From Microvirga terrae (GTDB lineage Bacteria > Pseudomonadota > Alphaproteobacteria > Rhizobiales > Beijerinckiaceae): a stretch of DNA of 64,000 nt. A model generated the notes under the pieces. It worked only from the letters and a program-made list of their open reading frames with translations, searched no databases and was not told the origin of the DNA. The stretch covers positions 1,426,001-1,490,000 of the forward strand of contig NZ_CP102845.1 of the NCBI RefSeq assembly GCF_013307435.2, read 5' to 3'. Shown in pieces: positions 1-6,557 of this stretch. Position numbers and translations under genes: made by a program. The first letter of the stretch is position 1. Every line of letters begins with the position of its first letter.

Positions 1-20
1 TGAAGAGAGCGTGTGAAGGG

Positions 21-46
21 AAGGGCCGCTGAACCGCGGCCCTTTT
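21..46 (+). terminator. Rho-independent-type terminator of an upstream gene
   Basis: Perfect 9-bp stem (AAGGGCCGC / GCGGCCCTT) with a 6-base loop, running into TTTTC on the plus strand. It probably ends a plus-strand gene lying left of the window, and it may also help end the minus-strand restriction gene that stops at 65. Confidence 0.7.
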
Positions 47-64
47 CGTTGGTGGGGCGGGGGG

Positions 65-3000
65 TCAGGCCGCCTTGCGGGCGAGATAGCGGCCGTCTGC
101 CGTCATCGTGATGCGGCCGTAGCGGACCAGGGTGGTGAGCGCCTGCTCGATGCGCGGCTCGATCCGCTTGCCGCCACGCCTGAAGCCGCGCGCCAGCGCG
201 GCCGCATCCATGGGGCGCCCGGCGGAGAGGAGCGCGTGCTCGACGGCGAGCGAATCCTCGTGCCGGTCCTTCGGGAAATCCGGCAGGGCACGGTCGATCG
301 TCACCACGGTCGCGCCGAGGTCGAGCTCGCCGGTCTTCGCGGCCGCCGCGCCCTTGGCGAAGCGCGGGATCTGGTAGTCGGGCCTGAGCCAGCGCACGAG
401 GCCCGACGCCTCCTCCCGGGCCCGCTCGGCATTGAGCGCGACGAGCCGTTCCAGGATCTCCTCGTCGGAGAGTGTGTCGGGCCAGCCATAGGCCTGGAAC
501 ACCAGCCGGTCGAGGTCTCCGTGATAGCTCTTGAGCGTGCCGATCAGCCCCTCGTCCTTGATCCGCTCCTCGTCGGGCGTGAGGGCAATCGTCCCAGCGT
601 CATCCCCGGCCTTGTGCCGGGGATCCCGACGGCTCGAGGCGCCGTGCTCGTTCGATCGGGATGAGCCCAGCCCTGACGGGGAGGGTGCCGCCTCCATCGC
701 CTTCAGCTTCTCCAGCACGTTGTACATCTGCGTCAGCGTGAGTTTCGGGTGCTCGGCCTGACGGGCTTTGCGGAAGGCGTCGAGTTCCTCCGCGACGGCG
801 CGGATTTGGGCTCTGAGGGCCTCGGGCGGATCGGGGAAGGGGAAGGGGTCGAAGCAACTGGACTTATTGTAGCGCGGTCGATCTTCGAGCGTGCCGCCTT
901 GCCCGAGCGCCCAACTCATATGCAGCTTCGATGACAGAAAGCCGAGATGTAGAGGATCGGACGAGGCAATGGCGACAAGCATGTTGTCTGGTAGGATCGA
1001 TGCATCGAGAAACTGAAAAATCCGGTGCTTCGCAGTCTCGACCGTCGCGATGTACCGAGGCAAGCCGTCTAAGGCAGGGCGCAATTCGCGGCGGGACTCG
1101 CCGAAAGTCCACCAATTCAGCCGATACGTGTCGCGATTGTTGCTGTCCCTCTCGGGCTTCACTGCCGAAAGTATGTGCTGGTACACTTCGGGGTAACTTT
1201 GGCGAACTTCCTCGGACTTCAACCCGAATAGATCAATCACCATCACCCCCCGTGGTGTTGCGGTTAGGTCGCGCCCGTTGCGGTAAGGGCGAATGTGCTT
1301 CTCCAGCCCTGATCTTTTTCCAAGGCCGAGATGTGCGGCCTCTTCCGGTGTCACGATGAAGCCTGAACCATGAAGTGAAACGCCTCGTGAGCAGAGACCT
1401 TCATTGGCGAGAAGCGGTGCAACCGAGCCGACATCAGTACCTACCGTCAAGTCAACATTGACCCGCCCGGCACGTTCGACGAGTTCAACCACAGGCTCAT
1501 CCGTATCTAGCCCGCTCTCGCGCATCACCTCGTACAGCACACCATCCCGCTCACCCTTCTCCGCCACCGTCATGGCGATCCGCACCGCCGCCGAATCCGC
1601 GGCTGCTTTCGTCCAGGGATGATCCGGGATCGCCATGACGAGCGACACTGGAGTCTTGCCCTCCATGCGCTTCTTCATCACGCGGCGGGAGAATTCCTGC
1701 GTGATCGAGTTGGTGGTGACAAACCCGAAGCGGCGCAGGGGTGAGTTCTTCGCGGTGAGGAATTCCGCCGCGCGGTCCCACCAGTACATGACGAAATCGG
1801 CCGAGTCGTTCATGTGCCTGTGCGCGGACCAGAGCGCTTCCGTGTAGGTGTCACCCAGACGGGCGCGCAGATCCTTGCCGCCGATGAACGGCGGATTGCC
1901 CACGATGAACTCTGCGTCCGGCCATGCGGGCCGGCGCGCGGTCGGGTAGGTCTCGACCCGTTTGCCATCCTTCTCCACCACATGCGGCACGGGATAGCCG
2001 TCCCAGGTCAGCACGGCGTCGTAGCCCTGGCGCCGGCCGAAATTGATGTTCTCGAAGGCGCGCAGGATCGGCTCCGAGGGGTGGCCGGTGCGGTTGCGGT
2101 AATGCTGCTGCAGATAGCCGATCCACACCACGAGCTCGGCGATGGCGGCGGCGCGCGGGTTGAGCTCCAGGCCGAGGAACTGGTGCGGGTCGACGGTCTC
2201 CCGGTCGAGGCCCATGCTCTCGGGCTCGCCGAGCTGCGCCAGGGTCTCCAGCACCTCGCCTTCGAGCTTTTTCATCAGCTCCAGCGACACGTAGAGGAAG
2301 TTTCCCGTGCCGCAGGCGGGGTCGAGCACCCGCGTGGCGCAGAGCTGGCGGTGAAAGGCGCGCACGATGGCGATCGCAGCCTTCTCGTCACCCGTCTCCT
2401 TGGCGTGCTCGGCCTTGCGCAGGGCATTCTGCCAATCCTCGCGCAGGGGCTCCATGACGGTCGCGTCCACGAGGCGCTGCACATAGGCGCGCGGCGTGTA
2501 ATGGGCGCCGAGCTTTCTGCGCTCCTTCTTGTCGAGGGCTTGTTCGAGAAGCGTGCCGAAGATGGCGGGATCGACCTCGGTCCATGAGTAATTCGCTGCG
2601 GCCAGGAGCTCGCCGATCTCCTCGCGGCCGAGTGGAAACACCGTGGTGTCCCGGAACAGGCCGCCGTTGAAATGGCGCACGCGGGTCTCGATCACGTGGC
2701 TGAACTCGTCGCCCTTGTCCATCTGCTCCCAGAGCGCCTTGAGCCGGTGCGGGAAATGCGTCGGATCGTCGACGCTCTTCTGCAGCAGCGCCTTGAAGCT
2801 GTCGGGTGGCAGGAGCGCCACATCCTCGGCGAACATGGTGAAGAGGCAGCGCATGAGGAAATGCGCCACGTCCTCCGCGTCGCATCCGCGCTCCTCCAGC
2901 GCCTTGCTCACCCCTGCGAGGCGCTTGGCGATGTCGCGGGTGACGCGAGCGGCCTCCTTCGACGGGTCGAGCGAGTGCGGCTCCTGCCAGACGCGTGCGA

Positions 3001-3598
3001 GAAGAGCGCGCGTCTTCTCCTCACGCAGGTCGTGAAGATAGATGCGAAAGCCGTTGCGGTCCGGGAAGTGGCTGTAGGCCCGGCCGGTGCCGCTGAAATC
3101 CGCGTAGAGCTCCAGGCAATGGCCCACGTCGCAGACGATGATGAAGGGTGGGGCGGGGTGATCCGCATCGAGCAGGAACACATAAGACTCCGCCTGCCGG
3201 CGCGCGTTCTTCATCATGACGTCCCAACCGCGGCTGATGCTGCGGCGGCCCAGGTCGGCCGGCTCGTCAGTCACAGGTGCGAGTTCGCCTCGTTCCACCT
3301 TTCTTCCGTCAGGCAGCCGCGACTGCTTGGCCTCGAGGATGAAGGCGTTCTTCCTGTAGAGATCGATGCGCTTGGGCGCCGCGGTCGCATCGCTGTCGCG
3401 CGGGCGGACGGCGCGCTCGAACACGTAGTCGTTCCGCTCCCGCGCCTGGCCGGACGGCTCGGGGCGCGGCACGCCGATGACGTCGCAGAGCTCCGACAGG
3501 AACATCTGGTAATTGGCCCGTTCGGCGCCGCCCTCGCAAGCGGTCCATCGGGCGATGAAGGCGTCGACGGCGTGGGAGGAGATCGCGGAAGAGGGCAT
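65..3598 (-). CDS. Type IIG-like restriction-modification enzyme (single-chain N6-adenine DNA methyltransferase with nuclease motif)
   Basis: An 1177-residue protein that probably cuts and methylates DNA in one chain. Near the N-terminus a PD-(D/E)xK-like motif is visible (Asp79, then Glu89-Ala-Lys91). The SAM-binding motif LDPACGTGNF is at about 425-434 and the N6-adenine methyltransferase motif NPPF at 568-571. Residues of roughly 750-970 should hold the target-recognition part. Residues 973-1001 are encoded by a palindromic repeat (598-680) inserted in frame, so the region before the C-terminal domain is about 30 residues longer than expected. No separate specificity or endonuclease gene is adjacent, which fits a self-contained system. 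There is no clear ribosome-binding site; a perfect inverted repeat lies 2 bp upstream of the ATG. Alternative: a methylase-only defence component. The exact subtype is not certain. Confidence 0.85.
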   Translation of the reverse strand: MPSSAISSHAVDAFIARWTACEGGAERANYQMFLSELCDVIGVPRPEPSGQARERNDYVFERAVRPRDSDATAAPKRIDLYRKNAFILEAKQSRLPDGRKVERGELAPVTDEPADLGRRSISRGWDVMMKNARRQAESYVFLLDADHPAPPFIIVCDVGHCLELYADFSGTGRAYSHFPDRNGFRIYLHDLREEKTRALLARVWQEPHSLDPSKEAARVTRDIAKRLAGVSKALEERGCDAEDVAHFLMRCLFTMFAEDVALLPPDSFKALLQKSVDDPTHFPHRLKALWEQMDKGDEFSHVIETRVRHFNGGLFRDTTVFPLGREEIGELLAAANYSWTEVDPAIFGTLLEQALDKKERRKLGAHYTPRAYVQRLVDATVMEPLREDWQNALRKAEHAKETGDEKAAIAIVRAFHRQLCATRVLDPACGTGNFLYVSLELMKKLEGEVLETLAQLGEPESMGLDRETVDPHQFLGLELNPRAAAIAELVVWIGYLQQHYRNRTGHPSEPILRAFENINFGRRQGYDAVLTWDGYPVPHVVEKDGKRVETYPTARRPAWPDAEFIVGNPPFIGGKDLRARLGDTYTEALWSAHRHMNDSADFVMYWWDRAAEFLTAKNSPLRRFGFVTTNSITQEFSRRVMKKRMEGKTPVSLVMAIPDHPWTKAAADSAAVRIAMTVAEKGERDGVLYEVMRESGLDTDEPVVELVERAGRVNVDLTVGTDVGSVAPLLANEGLCSRGVSLHGSGFIVTPEEAAHLGLGKRSGLEKHIRPYRNGRDLTATPRGVMVIDLFGLKSEEVRQSYPEVYQHILSAVKPERDSNNRDTYRLNWWTFGESRRELRPALDGLPRYIATVETAKHRIFQFLDASILPDNMLVAIASSDPLHLGFLSSKLHMSWALGQGGTLEDRPRYNKSSCFDPFPFPDPPEALRAQIRAVAEELDAFRKARQAEHPKLTLTQMYNVLEKLKAMEAAPSPSGLGSSRSNEHGASSRRDPRHKAGDDAGTIALTPDEERIKDEGLIGTLKSYHGDLDRLVFQAYGWPDTLSDEEILERLVALNAERAREEASGLVRWLRPDYQIPRFAKGAAAAKTGELDLGATVVTIDRALPDFPKDRHEDSLAVEHALLSAGRPMDAAALARGFRRGGKRIEPRIEQALTTLVRYGRITMTADGRYLARKAA
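598..680. repeat. Two-hairpin palindromic repeat inserted inside a coding region
   Basis: It begins with CGTCAT and a perfect left hairpin (ATCCCCGG-CCTTGTG-CCGGGGAT, 602-624), like the intergenic copies elsewhere in the window. The right hairpin is decayed and shortened (CGGGATGA then GCCCAGCCCTGACGGGG). It adds a stretch with the signature RRDPRHKAGDDAG to the restriction enzyme without a frameshift. Confidence 0.8.
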
Positions 3599-3600
3599 CG

Positions 3601-3623
3601 GCTACGTTTCTTGATAACGTAGC
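3601..3623 (-). promoter_or_regulatory. Inverted repeat directly upstream of the restriction gene start
   Basis: Perfect 8-bp arms GCTACGTT-N7-AACGTAGC, ending 2 bp before the ATG at 3598. It sits where an operator or a translation-blocking hairpin would act on a restriction gene. No regulator gene is adjacent, so its role is inferred from position only. Confidence 0.45.
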
Positions 3624-3877
3624 ACAACCACCGCGTGAGAAACCTCGGCGCAATTGTCTTTTAGAAGAATACCCTAAGGTAAGATTGACTTCCCGATGGA
3701 CCGGGGCTTTGCCGCAGGCTGGCTTTTACCTCGCGCGTGAGGCGCCGCCCGGACCGCTCTGTCCTGTCGCCGAGACGACATCAAGCATCGCGCCGGTGAG
3801 GCAGAGGGTCGGGCTGTCGGGCTTGGGGAAGAGGGGCCTCCGGCCAGGAGGCGGAAGGGTTCGCCTGCAAGGTCCTC
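3624..3877. other. Intergenic region, no gene recognised
   Basis: Short frames exist here, but none has both a good ribosome-binding site and a recognisable product. The AT-rich patch near 3655-3690 is the likely promoter area for the leftward restriction gene. Confidence 0.4.
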
Positions 3878-3904
3878 GCCCTGCGTGAGGGCCGGACGCA
3901 GGGC
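3878..3904 (-). terminator. Hairpin after the small 3918-4148 gene
   Basis: Perfect 9-bp stem GCCCTGCGT / ACGCAGGGC with a 9-base loop, just beyond the stop codon of the minus-strand gene. There is no T-run, so termination is only probable. Confidence 0.4.
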
Positions 3905-3917
3905 GGACGGGGTGGGG

Positions 3918-4148
3918 TCAGGCGGTGAACGCCGTCGGACCCCTCAGATAGGCTTCGATGCGGTCGATCTCGACCTCGGTCTCGTCCGGCGACGGAGCCG
4001 CGTGCAGGTCGGGTTTCGCCGGGGCGACGGGCAGGGGCTCGACCGGATCGTTGACCGGCGCGAGATCGTTCAGGGCCCGGTGCACGGCCTGAAGCAGCTC
4101 GCTCTGCTCGTCATTGTCCGGGTTCTCCGGGGGCAGGCGCGGAGTCAT
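3918..4148 (-). CDS. Small hypothetical protein, 76 aa
   Basis: I do not recognise a family. The protein is acidic and proline-rich, with no signal peptide or membrane segment. A helix-like N-terminal stretch around residues 13-30 is followed by a proline/alanine linker and an acidic segment (DETEVEIDRIEAYL). The start is well supported: a strong ribosome-binding site AAAGGAGGA lies 6 bp upstream of the ATG. It is probably a monocistronic gene, with a hairpin after its stop. It looks like a real but uncharacterised soluble protein of this lineage. Confidence 0.65.
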   Translation of the reverse strand: MTPRLPPENPDNDEQSELLQAVHRALNDLAPVNDPVEPLPVAPAKPDLHAAPSPDETEVEIDRIEAYLRGPTAFTA

Positions 4149-4312
4149 GGGATCCTCCTTTGGGATTAGGCCGGAGTATTAGCCCGATCCATGTCACAAT
4201 TAGGGCGCCGTCGCCGTGCGGGCGACGCCGATTCACAGGGAAATATCCCGTCCGATGCCAGCTCCGGGCAGCCTCGCGGAGAGTTGATGCCCGGCGCCTC
4301 AGGCGCGGGGCC

Positions 4313-4702
4313 TCAGACGCAGCTGCGCCCCATGGCGTTGAGGCCCTCGTCCAGGAGGTCGGCGAGATTCGGGATGCCGATGAGCCAGTCGGCGGTGGAG
4401 AGCGAGCTCGCTTCCTCGCGCTCCCGGGCGAGCCGCACGGCGGCGCCCCATTCCTCGGGCTCCATGTCGCCGCGGCCGATATACACGAGGGCGATCAGGT
4501 CGGCGCGCTCGTCGTCGTTGAGGCCCGCGATCACGTCGCGCAGCTCGTCCTCGGTGGCGTCGTCCGGCGAGGCGGTGAGGGAATCGATGCTGCCGTCGTC
4601 GATAGGGTTCGAGCCCGACGCCGGATCGGTGATGCCTTCCTTCACGTCGATGGCCCTGACCCGGAGAATGAGTTCGCAAACCTTGTCGAGCGCGATATCC
4701 AT
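4313..4702 (-). CDS. DUF3775-like protein, 129 aa
   Basis: A small acidic protein that resembles the DUF3775 family, which is common in Rhizobiales and has no known function. It starts MDIALDKVCELILRVRAIDVKE. A middle segment with alternating acidic and hydrophobic residues (DELRDVIAGLNDDERADLIALVYIG) suggests a helical fold, and there is a C-terminal helix ending in GRSCV. The ATG at 4702 is preferred over upstream codons because GAGGG sits 5 bp before it; longer versions would run into the divergent peptidase gene. Confidence in the family name is moderate. Confidence 0.7.
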   Translation of the reverse strand: MDIALDKVCELILRVRAIDVKEGITDPASGSNPIDDGSIDSLTASPDDATEDELRDVIAGLNDDERADLIALVYIGRGDMEPEEWGAAVRLAREREEASSLSTADWLIGIPNLADLLDEGLNAMGRSCV

Positions 4703-4847
4703 AAAACCCTCGTTGTGATGAATCCGGAGATGAATCTTGACGGACTGACAGAGAAACCCGGAAGACGGCATTCGGTTCAGCCGGATCAGGCGCCTCTGGC
4801 GCCGAAAGGATGTTGCGCCTAAGCTGGGGAGGATCTGGGGTGGTTTC

Positions 4848-5600
4848 ATGCGTCGGTTGATCGCTTCCTGCATGCTCGGGCTCCTCGTCGCGCTCGGCGG
4901 GGCCGCGCCGTCCCTCGGGCAGACGGCCGGTCTGGCGCAGCAGCGTCCGGGCCGGACGGACGTCTACGTCCTCTCCTTCGGGCTATGGGGCCCGCAGAGC
5001 GTATTCGAGAGCGAGGCCCGGGGGGCGGCGCGGATCCTCGAAGCGCAGTTCGACGCGAAGGGACGCTCCGTCGTCCGCTCCAACACCAAGCGCCGGGCCG
5101 GGGCGACGCCGCAATTCCTGATGGCGGCCGCAGCGGCGGCCGGGCAGGTTCTCGATCCGGCCGAGGACGTCGTGGTGCTCGTCCTCACGTCCCATGGCGG
5201 CCCCGACGGCATCGGGCTGGTGTCCGGGCGCGACGCGCGCCTCGTCACGCCGGGCGATGTGCGGCAGCTCCTCGACCGGACCCGGGCGCAGCACCGGGTC
5301 CTGATCGTCTCGGCCTGCTATTCGGGCATCTTCGCCCGGGAGCTGGCCGACGCCCGCACCCTCGTCATCACGGCGGCCGCGGCCGACAGGCCGTCCTTCG
5401 GCTGCCGCGACGGGGCGACCTGGACCTATTTCGGCGATGCCTTCTTCAACCGGGCCCTGCGCGGCGAGCGCCGCCTGGACGTCGCCTTCGAGCGGGCCCG
5501 CGGCCTCGTGACGGATCGGGAGCGGCGGGAAGGCTTCGACCCGTCCAACCCGCAGATCGCGGGCGGCTCTCAGGTGCTGCAGCGTCTCGGCGCGCGGTAG
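4848..5600 (+). CDS. C13 (legumain-type) cysteine peptidase, exported
   Basis: A 250-residue protein with an N-terminal signal peptide (about 1-24: charged MRR, hydrophobic core, then ASL-GQ-like cleavage region). The catalytic dyad of the clan CD/C13 fold is visible: His116 in TSHGG and Cys157 in SACYSG, each following a hydrophobic beta-strand. Such enzymes cleave after Asn or Asp in eukaryotes; the specificity of bacterial forms is poorly known. It probably acts in the periplasm. It is divergent from the DUF3775-like gene, with about 145 bp between starts. GGAGG occurs some 15 bp upstream of the ATG and GGGGTGG is closer. No partner gene is evident. Confidence 0.8.
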   Translation: MRRLIASCMLGLLVALGGAAPSLGQTAGLAQQRPGRTDVYVLSFGLWGPQSVFESEARGAARILEAQFDAKGRSVVRSNTKRRAGATPQFLMAAAAAAGQVLDPAEDVVVLVLTSHGGPDGIGLVSGRDARLVTPGDVRQLLDRTRAQHRVLIVSACYSGIFARELADARTLVITAAAADRPSFGCRDGATWTYFGDAFFNRALRGERRLDVAFERARGLVTDRERREGFDPSNPQIAGGSQVLQRLGAR

Positions 5601-5672
5601 CGCGGGGGATGGCAGCGAAGGCAATGCAAAAACCGGATCCGTGTCGGGATGGCGGGTCCTGACATCCTCCCA

Positions 5673-5764
5673 CGTCATCACCGGCCTTGTGCCGGTGATC
5701 TCAATGCGATGAGGCGCGGCATTCGAAGAGATCGGGATAGCCGGCACAGGGCCGGCCACGACGG
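5673..5764. repeat. Two-hairpin palindromic repeat
   Basis: CGTCATCACCGG left arm and a GCCGGCACAGGGCCGGC right arm ending in CGACGG. It lies between the peptidase stop and the DMT gene, where it may also serve as a terminator. Confidence 0.85.
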
Positions 5765-5891
5765 AAGGGGCTCACCATAAGGCATGGGTCCGATGAGCCG
5801 TCCTTAGAGAGACGCGTCCATCGGGACGCTTGACACGTCGTCCCGAAGGAATAGGGCAGGGGCACCTTTCCCTCACGTGCCGGTCCCTTCC

Positions 5892-6233
5892 ATGAGCCCC
5901 CATACGACGCCCGTCCTGATGCTGATCGCATCGAACGTCTTCATGACCTTCGCCTGGTACGGGCATTTGAAGTTCAAGACGTCGCCCCTTTGGATCGCCG
6001 TCATGGCCAGCTGGGCCATCGCCTTCGTGGAGTACTGGTTCGCCGTTCCGGCCAACCGGATCGGCTCGGAGGTCTATTCGGCGGCCGAGCTCAAGACCAT
6101 GCAGGAGGTCATCACCCTGGTGGTCTTCGCGATCTTCTCGGTGCTCTACCTGAAGGAGCCGCTGGGCTGGAACCACCTCATCGGCTTCGCCCTCATCGCG
6201 TCGGGCGCCTTCTTCATCTTCCAGGGACGCTGA
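5892..6233 (+). CDS. DMT-family (DUF486) small membrane protein, 113 aa
   Basis: A short four-helix membrane protein of the DUF486 branch of the drug/metabolite transporter group. Hydrophobic segments fall at about 6-22, 31-48, 67-85 and 92-111. Family landmarks are visible: TFAWYGHLKF near the start, EYWFAVPANRIG in the middle and VLYLKEPLGWNH before the last helix. The substrate is unknown. The ATG at 5892 starts the conserved region; a GTG 15 bp upstream is possible but lacks a better ribosome-binding site. It stands alone between two palindromic repeats. Confidence 0.85.
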   Translation: MSPHTTPVLMLIASNVFMTFAWYGHLKFKTSPLWIAVMASWAIAFVEYWFAVPANRIGSEVYSAAELKTMQEVITLVVFAIFSVLYLKEPLGWNHLIGFALIASGAFFIFQGR

Positions 6234-6301
6234 CGGAGCTTCGACGGCCGATGCAGGCCGGTCACCTTCCTCGCTCCCTGCTCGCCGTCATCACCGTCCT
6301 T

Positions 6302-6393
6302 CGTCATCACCGGCCTTGTGCCGGTGATCCCGATGGCTTGAAGCACTGCGCTTTATCGTATCGGGATGGCCGGGACAGGCCCGGCCATGACAG
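6302..6393. repeat. Two-hairpin palindromic repeat (duplicated with 14139-14230)
   Basis: Left hairpin ATCACCGG-CCTTGTG-CCGGTGAT, a spacer with the usual GCGCTT core, and right hairpin GGCCGGGACAGGCCCGGCC ending ATGACAGG. Confidence 0.9.
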
Positions 6394-6430
6394 GGTGAGG
6401 GTGAACCCGGCGCCCCGTACCATCCTGCCA

Positions 6431-6540
6431 CGTCATCACCGGGCTTGTCCCGGTGATCCCGATTGTAGACGCGCGGCGCTCGTCCCGTCGCGATGGCCGG
6501 GACTGATCCCCGGACCAGGTCCGGGGCCGGCCCTGACCAG
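6431..6540. repeat. Palindromic repeat, long variant with an extra hairpin
   Basis: Standard left arm, but the right arm is interrupted by a third hairpin (TCCCCGGACCAGGTCCGGGG) before GCCGGCCCTGAC. The same variant is at 14268-14377. Directly follows the stop of the RTX gene. Confidence 0.85.
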
Positions 6541-6557
6541 GAGGCGATGAGCCGCCC

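Noticed and set aside
3685..3888. Possible 67-aa gene in the gap right of the restriction enzyme
   Set aside because: No ribosome-binding site and a proline/glycine/arginine-rich composition typical of random frames in GC-rich DNA.
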